A stretch of 64,000 nucleotides of DNA from the NCBI GenBank assembly GCA_036346205.1, contig JARFJB010001987.1:4462501-4526500 (forward strand). The letters are read 5' to 3'. The DNA comes from Vesta saturnalis (lineage: Eukaryota > Arthropoda > Insecta > Coleoptera > Lampyridae). The notes below the pieces were generated by a model. The model saw nothing but the letters and a program-made list of their open reading frames with translations, had not been told where the DNA came from and searched no databases. Positions within the stretch are counted from its first letter, which is position 1. Each line of letters begins with the position of its first letter. The translations under genes and the position numbers were made by a program. Below, in pieces: positions 24,287 to 36,160 of this stretch.

Positions 24287-26252
24287 TAATAGGGAAAGCC
24301 CTTACATTGAGGAAAGTCCATTAATTAAGAAAATTCGTATCGTAATTGATGTATATAAAAGCGTGGCGGATGACGTCGTAAAATACATAGAACGGCGTTG
24401 GTAATAATGCAATTTCATCTTTAAGAGTTATAAATGGAGATACCTTTGTTTTGTAACTATAACACATGCGTGATTTCGCTGTCCCAAGCCTACTCTAGTA
24501 CTCTGATCTACAGTTTGTTTATTTGTACGTTAATGAAGACAATGGAAATTACCTTACCTTACCGTACGTTTATCATATTGATGGGAAATGAATTTCCCGA
24601 ACTGCAGTTCGTTTCAAAATAAAGTTAATACGTTATGTTTATTTGAGTGTAAGAAAGTGTAAGTACGTACCCATTTAATGCAAAGTACGTTTTAAGTAAG
24701 TAACAAGTCCGCGTAGTGTTGTTCAGATACGGTTATAATGAAAAGAAACAGTTAACTTCGGTTACGTTTTCCATGATAAAAATGTTTGAGTGCATAACCT
24801 TGCAACGGTAATATTTGTTGACATAGGTCAAGTATACTTTATTACTAAAGATGCACAGTGTTGATCATTTGGATTCTGGGTAAAGTTAAGTTATGTTTAT
24901 GTTTATTTAGTTGTGTTGAATTTAGAAATTAGTTAATACCGTAAAGCTTTATGACAAGTACAGCTTTATTTGGTTTTATGCTGAAATTAAATCAGACATT
25001 TTGTTTTATTAAATATACATATAGATATAGCTGTTTAGTATTATTCCGATTACCTGTGGTTTTAATGTACAACTTTCTCAATGTTTGTTGTATTTTAATT
25101 ATTTAACCTATAAAATGGAGTGGCACCTAACAAATCAAATGCTTTACTGATTATACCTATGGATATATCTCTGCCTCCCTCGCAATCTGATAAAATAAAT
25201 GAGTTCTCAACCTAGAGTAAGTTTCGTAAGCAATGTACCTTGCTGAGCTACATCGAGGTGCATACATACCGTTTTAATTTTCAAATACCAATCACTACTA
25301 CACATTTTTTAATTTGTTATACCGCTACCTTATCATACAAAAAAAGTAGTGGTGGGAATTGATCGTCCATATGGTCTAATATAAATTTTTAATACTAACA
25401 CCGATGTCTGTATAGGACAATCAATCATCCACTACTCAACACTATCTAAAATTATTCGTATAAATGCCTTAATCCTCTAAAATGGTAAGTATCCTATTCA
25501 ACGGGGTTAAACTTTTTTAATTAATTCTTGGGATAGTACACACACGCACACAGCTGGCCTTTGCTTTGCCGGTGCATGGTTAAATGTTTGGATTTTCACT
25601 TGTATTAATTGGCCAATTTCTTTACTAATAACCTTCTCAAACGTTCGTCAACTTTAATATTTTCACTCACCACGTATTTAAATTCGTAACTGCCCACAAA
25701 CTTATTTGGTTTAGAGTTGTTAACAAGCACATATGTATTTACATCAGTATTATTAATATTCAGTGCTGTCAACTTCAATTCACAATATTAAAAGGAAAAT
25801 GTTTCTCAGTTAAAAGGATCACTCTAAACCTTTCATTTCTACCGTGCGAGTCTTTTATTACTATAATGATTGCTGTTGATTACAAATCTGTTTAACCACT
25901 TTATTTAACTCCTTAGAAAAGTTTTGCGACTACTTTAAACTCACATATAACCACTTTACTTGTAAACGCTTAAATTTTGTCTTCCCAACGAGTTCTGGCA
26001 GAAAACAACCAATGTTTTTAACTGCAACACTTCATTTTTTTTACAACATCAAATCGCACAGATCTTTATGTTCTCTTTCAAAAACAATAAACCTACGCAC
26101 CACACGTTCTATCGAAAGGTTCGATTAAGCTGCATATTTCAAAGATATAAAAATACCTAGCTATATACCTTAAACATATCAATTACTTATGCTCTATGCA
26201 ATTTGTTGATACCACGCGTAATTTGGTAGTAAAAAATTCCTTAGTTGGAATT
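23306..26252. other. AT-rich region, no gene recognised
   Basis: No coding or mobile-element similarity was recognised apart from a short (TA)n tract. The frames at 24177-24404 and 24434-24622 have no recognisable domain. Confidence 0.45.
24250..24281. repeat. (TA)n microsatellite
   Basis: About 32 bp of TA dinucleotides. Confidence 0.95.
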
Positions 26253-27475
26253 CGAGGTCTGTTAAAAAAATAACCGAAATTGTTATTTTTCAACTTACAC
26301 ATTATTGGTCTTTGCCCCCTTCAAAGTACTCATTTCCCCTAGGATGGTAAGGTGAAAAAATGATTTTTTTTCTACGGAATCTCCCTTGACATCAACACAC
26401 TTGGTTCAGCGTTTCTCCAACATCAGTATTCCTTTCCGGAAGTGAAAGTCTGGAAGGTTGTGAAAATATTCATCTATGGCCTTCTCAATTTCTTCATTGG
26501 ATGGGAACAGATGGAAGCCTGAGGGTGCAAAATAAGGAAATCGCCAACTCACTCTTGTGTGCACGTGCGTTATCCTGATGAAATATGTTTTTTTTCGTCT
26601 TTAAGCCAGGCCTCTTCTCGCGAATTTTATCATCCAGCTGGTCAAGAAGGTTGGGTAATGTTCGCCTGTAATTGTTCTGCCTTTTGCAAGGTAATCAATT
26701 AACAGGATCCCTTTCGCATCCCAAAAAACGTTGGCCATAACCTTTTCGCCAGATGCAATCGATTTCGCTTTCCTTGGTGCTGAGCCACCGGCTTTCACCC
26801 ACTGCTTGGACTGCTTTTTTGTTTCTGGCGTGTAGTGGGGAACCCATGTTTCATCCATGGTGACAAATCGGCGCACAAAATCGGTTGGATCCCTATTGAA
26901 GGTGTAAAGATGGTTACGAAAATCGTTTGCGTATTTGCTTTTGATCGGCATCCGGCAAATGCGGCACCCATTTTTCGCAGAGCTTTCGTATCCCTAATTC
27001 TTTGTGCAAGATGTTCAGCATCCTTTCTTTCGATATCGTCACAGCCTTAGCTATCTCACTCACCATTACTCGCCTATCGTCCAATACGATATCATGCACT
27101 TTTTTAAAGGTTTCTGGTGTGGTTGTGGTTTTTGTCCGTCCTTCTGGGTCATCTGCGAGGGATGTGCGATCACGTTTAAATTCAGCTGCCCACTTTTTAA
27201 CGGTTGACATGGAAGGAGCAGAGTCCGCCAAAACGGAGAATTTTATGACCGCACGAAATTCAAGTTTATCCATTTTAACGAAAACACGCAAGGCGTCTAC
27301 TGCAAAAGTCGTGTAAACAAACTACTTGAGAGAACAAGTTGAATCTTGTCATACGAACTAATGATACGTGCACCCACATAGGAAACATAAATTTTTCCTG
27401 ATTGGAGCGCCATCTTTGTGTCAGGCCGAGAACTATTCATCTCACCCTCGCATTTACACACTTCTCCCAGCGGTA
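26253..27475 (-). mobile_element. Mariner element (DD34D type), internally deleted
   Basis: The left end CGAGGTCTGTTAAAAAAATA is a mariner terminus lying just past the transposase C-terminus. Two candidates exist for the other end. One is the block at 27396-27475 that ends AACTATTCATCTCACCCTCG beyond the transposase start. The other is a sequence-matched inverted terminus (GTTATTTCTTAAACAGACCTCG then TA) at about 32098-32123, which would make this mariner split by later insertions. The sequence of the second candidate matches the left end much better. The boundary is unresolved. Confidence 0.65.
26350..27273 (-). pseudogene. Mariner transposase, frameshifted and deleted
   Basis: It starts at MDKLEFRAVIKF. 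The N-terminal HTH pair includes APSMSTVKKWAAEFKRDRTS, GRTKTTTTPE and MVSEIAKAVTISKERMLNIL, then GIRKLCEKWVPHL. One frameshift lies around 26914-26951. The catalytic part has FVTMDETWVPHYTPETKKQS (first Asp), KVMANVFWDAKGILLIDYL and ITGEHYPTFL. A deletion and frame errors remove the H-Q-D-N (second Asp) and Y-S-P-D-L motifs; the frame resumes near FHLFPSNEEIEKAIDEYFHN, FRKGILMLEKR and KCVDVKGDSVEK. It is dead. The protein type is the widespread SETMAR-like insect mariner. Confidence 0.85.
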
Positions 27476-27481
27476 TTCCCA

Positions 27482-28150
27482 CTTTCCAAAACAGTTATGG
27501 TAAGCTTGTTTCGGCATGTTCTTCAATTTCTGCGACGAATTTGTATTAATGTCATCAATTGTGTTAAAACGGCGTCCTTTGAGTACAGATTTTAATTTAA
27601 GAAATAAAAAGTCGAAAGGGGGCTAGGTCGGGTGTTTAGGGAGGATAGTAAATTAATTTCTGGCACAAATCTGGCCAATTGACAATGCTGCATGAACGGG
27701 AGCGTTGTCGTGGTGCAGAAACCATGAGTTGTCTTGTCACAACTCTGTTTTGGTATCCGTATACTCAATTCTCGTCACCCGTTATCGTTGGCTTGTTGAA
27801 GGAGGTCTCGGCAAACTTCCACTCGATTTTCCTTCCGCAGTTCGGTCATAAAACTAGGAACAAATTTTAACGTAACTCGATGCATGTTCAATTTTTCGTT
27901 CAAAAAGTTATGGCACTACCCTATTGAGATCTTAACCTCATATAAAGTTCTCAGGCAGTCAGTCGACCGGGTATCTGATTTGAATGTCATAAGTTGAGGT
28001 CGAATGTTTTTCTGGCCGGGAGTCATCTTTAACTGATTGAGGACCATTTTTGAATTGGACAAATCATTCGTAACACTGCGTACGACCTAAAGCATCATCT
28101 CCGGAATATTGCTTCAATAGTGGAAATGTATGGGTAAAAATTTTCCCAAG
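27482..28150 (-). pseudogene. Second mariner transposase fragment (different lineage)
   Basis: On the minus strand: NLGKIFTHTFPLLKQYSGDD, ALGRTQCYE, FKNGPQSVKDDSRPEKHSTS, then NEKLNMHRVTLKFVPSFMTE, NRVEVCRDLLQQ, and a catalytic region missing its middle (TGDENWVYGYQ joined directly to THGFCTTTTLPFMQ). It then reads PPxTPDLAPFxF-like, KDAVLTQLMTLI-like pieces in shifted frames and a truncated C-terminus at CFGKW. The lineage resembles the mariners behind FLJ37770/GVQW3-type host proteins. The upstream (N-terminal) edge abuts the left arm of the Harbinger-like element, suggesting that element inserted into it. Confidence 0.7.
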
Positions 28151-28510
28151 TTCAACGCAAAAGGGCCATAGCTCGATAAGAATGTGAAAAGTCCCCCTTC
28201 CTGACTATACCTTTGACATAGATAATTCTACTCGGTATCAGTTAGAGATTCATTGACAAAGTTTTAGTTCGCAAGGCATTCGATTGGTCTCAGAAACGCG
28301 CATCAACTCATTTTTTACTGGATACGATTATAGATTGTAATAGTCCCATGGTATTCAATAGTGCCAACAGTTAGTGATAGTTTCTCATTATTTTCCATAG
28401 TTTTCCACAATTTCCTAATTTTTATTCTGAGTTTTCCTCAGTTCATTATGGTTCTGTATAATTGTGCTTACCCTTAGCTGTCACAGTTTGGCATAGTTTT
28501 TCCCAATCTG
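28150..28510 (+). repeat. Left inverted arm of Harbinger-like element
   Basis: Inverted match to the right arm, uninterrupted here. It contains CATAGTTTTCCACAATTTCC and related AACTATGG-type motifs on the opposite strand. Confidence 0.7.
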
Positions 28511-29142
28511 AATACATACTTAACATTTCACATTTAAGCCTCCCAGGTGGAGCAGTTACTATTTAAGAGCTTGTCGGAATGATGCGTAACTAAGGTGACT
28601 CCATCTCTTAGAAAAAAGTGGAAAATGATACGGGAGACGGTTCAAGGCAAAATTCAAAATACTCGCTCTTCCGGAATAATCTTATTATTTGTGAAAAACT
28701 CGGCGATAATAGGATTTTTCTGCCAGGAAAACACCAAATAACTTCTCCTTGAAGGTGGAGGTAAATTATTATCAGGAGAACCTCGGGAAGAGTAATTTTT
28801 TTAATTTTTGCTTCGAAACGTTTCGAATACCAGTTTTTCACTTTCCTCTTAGTTCCGCATCTGTCCGAAGGCTCTTAATAAGAGGCACTTTGTCGTGCTC
28901 TTATCAACGCCCAAAACGTCTTATGGACTTTCCCTTTCTTAAATTAAATGTTTTATTTGATGAAAAATCGTAATATAATTTTAAATTAAGGGTACATGCA
29001 TAATATGAATATTTAATTACCATATTGCACGTTTGTAGAAGTAAAAAGTTCGTGAAAAAATAGCATGTAACGATAAATTGATTATATGCAATTGTGAATC
29101 TATTGATATTTCGGTCTGTACTGATTCTGCTGTTCTTTTGCC

Positions 29143-30497
29143 ATGTCAGCTGTTGGTCCGATTCGGCAAAATAACAAGAAGTGTGCTGCCTGTCCAAAGT
29201 ACTTTCGTAAGTTAATTGTGAAAAGAACATGTGTCATCGAGAAGCGTGAAGATTTATTGAGCGCTCAAGTTTTGTATCCCAGTATATCCTTTGGATATAC
29301 TTATATCACAGAGATGGCAACAAGAAACAATCAATTACCAGAATGCCATGGTACTCCAACAGAAGATCCAACATTCATTCTCAAATATAAAGACTCAAAT
29401 AATGTAAACGACCAAAATGAGCTTTTAGAGTTAAGTTTTCCTCGTGTAATATCAACCCACAAGTACTGCTTCATAAAGCTACTAAAAATCTCATTACCGT
29501 TCCGTTGGTAGCCAGGTTGCAAGTATTTACAGCTAGGAGACTGATCGTTCCATTCAAAAATGTATGCTGCCAAGAACATTTACTGAAAAATAATAATAAT
29601 GAGATTACGGTTTTTCGAATCCAGAAACAAGTAGTGTCTTTCGCGTATCCGAAATCCGTATTTTTGTAGACAAAATGGCTAATTTAGCTGATCGGACTTT
29701 AATGTGCCCGCATTTAAGGGTAAGCAACTCAATTGGCAACTGAAGACTCAAACAATTTCCGGTTCATAACAAAATTGAGATTGGTTGTAGAAGCGGCCCA
29801 CGGAACCATAAAAGAGAAATTCCACCTCCTAGATCAAAAACTCGATAATAAAATGGTGCCTAAAACAGGGACTTATTGTAAAATAGCTTCATTTATCAAT
29901 AATGAATTCGGGAAATGGCTTAACTCTGATATTGAAATAATCGACGATATAGTTGCTGCAATGGAATCTACATACACATGTCAAAATACAGTAAAGCAAG
30001 AAGTGGAAAAGAATAGTTAGAACCGGCAGAAACGGGAGTTTAGAGAGATGACGTCACAAGATATTCTAGACTTTCCAGAATTGACAGGAAGGGATTTAGT
30101 GATACTTTTCACGGGGACCTATCAATTAAAATAAAGCTTATCGTACCTTGCTGAGATCTTTGATGAGCATAACAACCTGAAGGTTGGTTACAATTTGCCG
30201 ACAAACAATATAAGTTTCCGTACCATCTCGGCATAAATATAATACTACTGTTTCATAGAATATACGCCAAATGCAATTGGACACCGAAGCATTCCGAGAT
30301 ATTGTTGTTTTTGCTCGAACGGAAATCGAACAGTAGGATGCTGTACGCACGTTGCTGCTATAATTTACTATCCTTCAAATGGCAGATATCGAGACAAGAT
30401 TCTGAGACCGGCTGACATTTTATCCAAAACTTTTCTGGAAGATAATATAGTATCGTGTATTGACGACTCTGACGAAGATGAACCAGATACTGGTTAA
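29143..30497 (+). pseudogene. DDE_Tnp_4 (Harbinger-like) transposase with SWIM finger, core deleted
   Basis: It starts MSAVGPIRQNNKKCAACPKY with a Cys-x2-Cys. After frameshifts come the blocks VISTHKYCFI and VPLVARLQVFTARRLIVPF. Most of the catalytic domain is deleted around 29640-29740. It resumes with ATEDSNNFRFITKLRLVVEA, HGTIKEKFHLLDQKLDNK, TYCKIASFINNEFGKWLNSD (typical end of DDE_Tnp_4), then DILDFPELTGRDLVILFTGT, SLSYLAEIFDEHNNLKV, RYCCFCSNGNRTVGCCTHVA (a SWIM-type Cys-x-Cys...Cys-x-His finger) and RPADILSKTF, ending in an acidic tail. The DDE-plus-SWIM arrangement is a known insect transposase-like family. At least four lesions make it non-functional. Confidence 0.7.
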
Positions 30498-30889
30498 TAA
30501 ATTATATTTTTTCTATTAGCCCATTTGATCATGGTCTTTTATAGCGTCTAACCAACCGCTCTTAATTTTGGTAATTTGTATTATTATGTTCAAAAAATAT
30601 TATTGTTTTGTTATTTAATATGATTCCTTTGTATCAAACTCCTATTCCTTAGTTATGCTATTCCAGATATCCGTTTAGCTAATGTTTTCTCAATTTTTAC
30701 TTATTTTATACAATGTTTGTGACATTTTGCGGGACTACATTCATACATACGTACCTTTTTAATAAACATCATGACCCATCGTTGATAAAATATAATTTCA
30801 AAGAATTTGTTATTATTTATACCTTTCCCATAAATAACCTGTTCCCATAGGATGGCTTGATAATTACTATCTAACAAGAGAAAGTGAAA

Positions 30890-31945
30890 CCTAATAAAAC
30901 ATTGTGGGCGTAGGGGAAAACTATGTCAAATGACAGCAGATAGTAAGTATTGGTGGTCTATGACAATTACGCAGAACCATAATGAACTAAGGAAAACCGT
31001 GGAAAATAATAATAAACTGTAGACGCTATTGAATACTATGGGAAACTATTACATTCATAATCGTACCCAGTGAAAAATGATAGTTTATGATCAGTATACC
31101 ACACATAACCATGGTCAACTATAGTGATATTGATAAAGTGAAGAATTTTGAGAAAAACTTTGAAAGCCCTAGCAAATTATGGCAAACTACAATAAACTAT
31201 GACAAACCTTGTCAATTTATGATAGTTTATGGTGGTTCTCCACAATCTGAAATGAGCATAAACGTCTCCGAACTTCATCAAACAACGGGAAAAATGTATT
31301 AAATGTCCACCGCATTATTTTAATTGTGGTAATTAGTGAAAAAGCTCAAGAAGTATGCTGGATGTCATATATGATTAATAATATCAAGATATTTAATGGT
31401 CTGGCAGTCGTAAATGTTGAAAAACTTGTGTGAAAAGGTAAGTAACAGAAATCTGGGTTATATTATGGTGATATATCGCGTAAAATGGTCAAGGGAGGAT
31501 TTAAATTATTTTAACCCTTTTATATCACTTAAAATTTTTTGGGATGCACCATCTAAAAGAACATTAAAATAGCTGAAAAAATTTCTTTTTGGCACCTCTT
31601 TTACACTTGGGTGACACAGGGCTTGAACAATTTGAAATTGGCGCCAAAAATCAGTTTTGGGCCATGAAAATTCGAAATTGAGTTGATGCGCGCTTCTGTG
31701 ACCAATCGAATACCGCAAACCCCATCGAAAAATGTCGACTCTAGCTCGAGAAATCGTTAAATACTGAAAAACCGATTTTTTGGCTATTGCGCCCTCTAGC
31801 GGCGACCTTGAGAACTAAAATTTGGGTCAATTGATCTCCTGTTGATACCGAGTCGAATGATATATGTCAAAGATATATTCAGGAAGGGGGACTTTTTACA
31901 CTCTTATCCAGCTATGCCCTTTCACGTTATATTGTTGCCCCCGAA
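30890..31945 (-). repeat. Right inverted arm of Harbinger-like element
   Basis: This pairs with 28150-28510 in two blocks (30890-31080 and 31679-31937) separated by ~600 bp of extra sequence that includes further AACTATGACAAACC-like repeats. Confidence 0.7.
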
Positions 31946-32125
31946 AATCGCACATTAGAAAAAGGGCCACGAAAACCGAAACACCTTCCACTCAAATTAC
32001 AATAACGCGAGAAAGAAGTGAGATATTAACAATCCGTAAAGAGCAGGGTACTTGGGAGGTTACGACGAACGTAGCGTTTCCAACCATACGACGCTACGAC
32101 GCTTCGTTGGCGCGTTCCGTTATTT
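31946..32125. repeat. Detached mariner terminus
   Basis: Ends GTTATTTCTTAAACAGACCTCG followed by TA. It is the inverted counterpart of the mariner end at 26253. The preceding ~150 bp is relatively GC-rich (TACGACGCTTCGTTGGCGCG) and looks like a mariner 5' untranslated region. Confidence 0.6.
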
Positions 32126-33463
32126 CTTAAACAGACCTCGTAGAAGATAGTTTAAATAATATTGAAAATGAATAAAAGGTATTATCGATATTTTTATAGA
32201 AGTATCGGAATTTAGTATCTAAATGCCTATTAATGTTTATCTGACATCAAGCGTTACACGTTTATTTAACATACATTATTATTGTCGTGTTTACAACCTT
32301 CCCCTTTTTTTGATTAAAGATCCTAAAAAAATGTATTATTTGATTTCTTTTAATTCCACTTTGTTAATTGGAACGTCGTGTGTTATTTCACACCAGATAT
32401 TCTTTTTTTTTAAACGAAGGGATTAAGCAACGCGAAAAAAAATTACACGTGAAACCTTTGTTTCCTGCTGAAGGATACTCCAAATTAATGTTGTTATTAA
32501 ACCAAATATAAACAGAAAGAAAAAATAAATGTGTAGAAAATAATAACATTGTAAGAAAGTAGCGAGCTAATTCAACTTTTTTCATCCACATTATTGCAAA
32601 ACCTACAATTTATGACATTATTTCTATATTTATACATAAAGCTTAACACGAAAGAAAACTCTAGCTACAATAGCTAAAAACGCTTTCTTTTGTATTTTGA
32701 GCTGATAGTTTTTTGCTCTACGTCGACTATACAACACTTATCTTTAAAATGCGCATCAACAGTTACTACTAAGTATTCGTGAATCCTTCAGTATTCTGTA
32801 TTTGTTCAGTTTTATGTATTCAAAAATAAATTCCAAAAAAATTGAGTACCTTTGCATAATCTACATACATGAATACGAATTTTTTTGTTTGTTTACTTCA
32901 GAGAATAAACTTATTTATATTCCTTGTATAGAAAAAAAAACAAACAACAAAAGAAAAATATTATAAGTTGATTTATTCACCCTGCGTTAAGTGTTACAAA
33001 ATTCTTACTGTCATTGATTTTAAATAACCTTTAATTTAGACGGAAAATAAAATTTCGTATGTAAAGCTTCCCAAAAATATTTTGCATAAAGAATGTATGA
33101 TGTAGACCCTACATTACGAACATTATTATTATTTTGCAGGTATTATTATGGATTACAGGTTGGTGAAGCACACTCCTTCCATTGAGATCATACTATTTAT
33201 ATTTTAATCACATCGACCATTAGATCCGTTTAGTTACGAGAAATCAATTAATGTTGGTGGATGTAAATATCAATTAATAATTTTTAATTTTTTAAACATG
33301 AAGAACACAAATAAATAATTATGAAAAAGGTAGACACTGATTGCGCTTGTAGACTCAGTTTAGCATATATTAATACTATTCACTTAAAATCTGTGACGAT
33401 GACGATAAACAACCCCACTTACGTGTCTATTTTTCATAATTATAAATAAGCACAGTTAGCATT
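32126..33463. other. AT-rich spacer, nothing recognised
   Basis: No coding or repeat similarity was recognised on either strand. Confidence 0.5.
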
Positions 33464-33787
33464 ACCGACCTCGTAGTTCAGTGGTAACACGATTTGCTTA
33501 GCATTCCGGAGGTAATGGGTTCGATTCCGTTATCCTCTACCTTATGTGAGGTTTTTCAGAGGGTTTCCTCATACACATACAGCGGCATGATCACTGCGTA
33601 TGTGCAGGTATGTAGGCGAATGCTGGGATAGTAACTTTCTCCTCAGAACTCTAACTATGTTCCTTCCGATTCAATCCTGATCGCAATCATCCTTGGTTCA
33701 ACCATGTATACATACTTAATTTATGTAGGGATCTTGCAAGCTTAACAAACCCGCCCACCCCCCTTAGGGAAGAAATTAAACAAGTTA
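33464..33787 (+). mobile_element. tRNA-Ala-type SINE, near full length
   Basis: The tRNA-like head has TAGTTCAGTGGTAAC (A box), an anticodon arm TTGCTTAGCATTCC (AGC, alanine) and GGTTCGATTCC (B box). A ~240-bp body follows, with CTCAGAACTCTAACTATG, CCTTCCGATTCAATCCTG and a C-rich 3' part (CCCACCCCCCTTAGGGAAG). The cloverleaf is imperfect, so this is a SINE and not a functional tRNA gene. A second, head-less copy lies at 37.1 kb. Confidence 0.8.
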
Positions 33788-34874
33788 CCTTTTTCTTTCA
33801 ATTTGAACTTGACTCAGTTTATGAACTCATAAAAATGTTGAAATGATCATAGAATCTTTACCACACTTTTCCTAAAAATAACTACCAATCCTTATTTCCC
33901 AATTATTTCAGTTATCCATTCCTAAACACATCTACCTTTTTCCGACAATCCCTGAACCGAATCAGAATCCAGTACGCCCGTTTATTATTAATATTTTATT
34001 TAGATTTCTAGAATCTTATTGATTTCCTGCACACCTATGTACCGTGCTAAAAAAATCCTTCCTCTTAACTCCAGGAACCCTATTAGACAACCACACACTT
34101 TAAACCTACGTTAGTCTTCGCACCCGCACTAGTGCTAGAGTTTGCACAGAGCCGCTACCTTTCAAGTGGTCTCACCACGTTTCTATAATCCTTTTTGGAA
34201 TTCATCTCCGAATTCCTTACGTTTCTGCCACTCCACCCGCTGAGGCTTGAGAGTACATTTCCGAGGTTACAATCCTGAAATCCCACCAACCAGGTTAAAC
34301 AGTCTGTATGTCGAGAAACTTGAAAGTCGGTCTTTTTGCCGCATTCGCCTTACCGCCCTCTCTCCTGTTTCAATTGTACGATCGTCCATTACCAATCTCT
34401 AAACAAGAACTACTCTCCACTTGAGCTGGTTAACGTAACTTTAAGAAATTAGCTAACCCACGTATCTTTTTACAAAACACGTGATTAAATTATGCATTCT
34501 GAATTTTCTAAGAATTTAATACAATAAAGTCACAACAGTTGAATTTTTTCCCATGCACTTTGCTAAGGGAAATAAATTGTGTTACACTTTCATCGAAGAG
34601 GTTTTAGAAACCTGGTAGGTGTAACGATCTTCGTTACGATCCGTGATGTTTGATTAATTGTGAATCGTCTTTTCACTTTGTTCTACCATTTTCGAATTTA
34701 CTGCACGTTATTTTGCGTTTTTAGGAGTTTTACGTTCTGGCTGTTAGGCAACACACACTACTGACGGCTATAGCATACGTAGTAGAGTTTTTCACTTGTA
34801 AACTAACTAAGCTTTGGGTAAAATTGGCATTTGTTTTTCAACGAACTGGATGGTTTCAGATGCTTTTGTCGTAA
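33788..34874. other. Spacer with unassigned coding-like traces
   Basis: No firm match. Around 34000-34450 the composition is less AT-rich, and a plus-strand frame contains FRGYNPEIPPTRLNSLYVEK and RIRLTALSPVSIVRSSI with stops nearby. This may be a decayed retroelement, but I cannot assign it. Confidence 0.3.
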
Positions 34875-34876
34875 TA

Positions 34877-36158
34877 CGAGGGTTGCTATTTATGTATTGG
34901 GAACAGAAAGAATAAACAACTGAATTTGATGAAAAATATTTTTATTGCTTTTCAAAATAATCTCCTTTAAGATCTATACACTTTTGCATGCGATTGAACC
35001 ACCATTCAAAGCACTTTGTCCAGTCAGAAGATGGTAGCTCTAAAACATGCGTTTTGAAGGCCTCAACTGCTCCTTCGGGCGATGAAAATCGTTGTCCACA
35101 CAGTTTATCTTTAATCAGTGGGAACAAGAAGAAGTCATTGGGTGCCAAGTCGGGGCTGTAAGGCGGATGACCCATCAATTCGATCTTTTGTGTGACCAAA
35201 TACTCGGTTGTTGCATGTGATGTGTGTGAGTTGGCATTGTCGTGATGCAAAATGATACGTCGTTTTGGGTTGGTTTCTCTCAATTTACCGAAAACTTCAG
35301 GCAAACAAATGGTCATATACCACGCTGAATTAACGGTCTTTTGACTTTCGAGAGCCACAGGACCGGTTTTCGTGTAGAAAAACACCACTATTTGCTTCTT
35401 AACGCTTCGAGAACGAACAACTTTTGTTGGCTTTGCTTCACATTGAAACACCAAACTGTGGACTGGCCTTTTCTTTCTGGCTCATACGCATAAATCCACG
35501 ACTCGTCACCTGTGACGATATTGTATACCGCTTTGGATGCACCACAGTTGTATTTTGAAATCATTTTACGGCACCAATCGACACGAGCATTTTTTTGAGC
35601 ATCTGTCAACAAATGTGGAATCCAACGTGCACACAGCTTCCGAACATACAAACGTTCGTGCAAAATCTTATGTATGCTGGTCATACTAATGTTTAAACAG
35701 CTCTCGATTTCGTGATACGTCACATGACGATCTTCTTCAATTAATTTTCGTACAGCACCGATATTTTCCGGCACAACGACTGATTTTGGGCGACCTTCTT
35801 TAACTTCATCCGTGAGCGAACTACGTCCACGTTTGAATTCAGTGTACCAACGATATACAATGGCTGTGGATGGCGCTTCATCGCCAAAAGTTCAATTCAG
35901 TTGATTGATGCATTGTTCTTGAGTTAGACCACGTCGAAAGTCATAATAAATCATAGCTCGAAAATTTTAAGGAGTTAATTGCATATTTTGGTTGAGATGA
36001 AATTTTCAACTTACTGTAAACAACAGAAATAGTGCTCGCACGACAAAACGTTCTGAGTAAGTATAACCTCAAAAATGTCAAACTTTAAGATGACAGTGAC
36101 AAATTTCACCTGGCAATATCAGTGTTGCCAATTCTCAATACATAAATAGTATCCCTCG
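34877..36158 (-). mobile_element. Mariner element (DD34D), nearly intact
   Basis: A 1.28-kb unit bounded by TA duplications. Terminal repeats are CGAGGGTTGCTATTTATGTA (left) and the complement of CGAGGGATACTATTTATGTA (right). It encodes a single transposase on the minus strand with only three visible lesions. Length and structure are those of a complete mariner. It looks like the youngest element in the window on its low lesion count. Confidence 0.92.
34942..35984 (-). pseudogene. Mariner transposase with two stops and one frameshift
   Basis: The start at MQLTP is followed at once by a stop (codon 6), then NFRAMIYYDFRRGLTQEQCI, a second stop after INQLN, GDEAPSTAIVYRWYTEFKRG and GRPKSVVVPENIGAVRKLIE, two HTH units recognising the ends. 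The catalytic domain has IVTGDESWIYAYEPE (first Asp), a frameshift around 35390-35450, then KRRIILHHDNANSHTS (second Asp), GHPPYSPDLAPNDFFLFP (third Asp, DD34D spacing) and a complete C-terminus KCIDLKGDYFEKQ. All three catalytic Asp are present. At about 348 codons it equals the family length. As it stands the reading frame cannot produce the whole enzyme. Confidence 0.9.
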
Positions 36159-36160
36159 TA

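Larger units (their letters stand above)
28150..31945 (+). mobile_element. PIF/Harbinger-like element with long inverted arms
   Basis: Inverted similarity links 28150-28510 with 30890-31080 plus 31679-31937. Shared blocks include GAGTTGATGCGCG, TGATACCGAGTNGAAT, CAGGAAGGGGGACTTTT and CAGAACCATAATGAACT. The right arm carries ~600 bp not found on the left. Both arms contain degenerate repeats of AACTATGGNAAA. The interior encodes a decayed DDE_Tnp_4-type protein with a SWIM zinc finger. No target-site duplication was verified. Confidence 0.65.

Noticed and set aside
33464..33545. Functional tRNA-Ala gene
   Set aside because: Mismatched stems and a conserved SINE body. A head-less copy exists at 37.1 kb.
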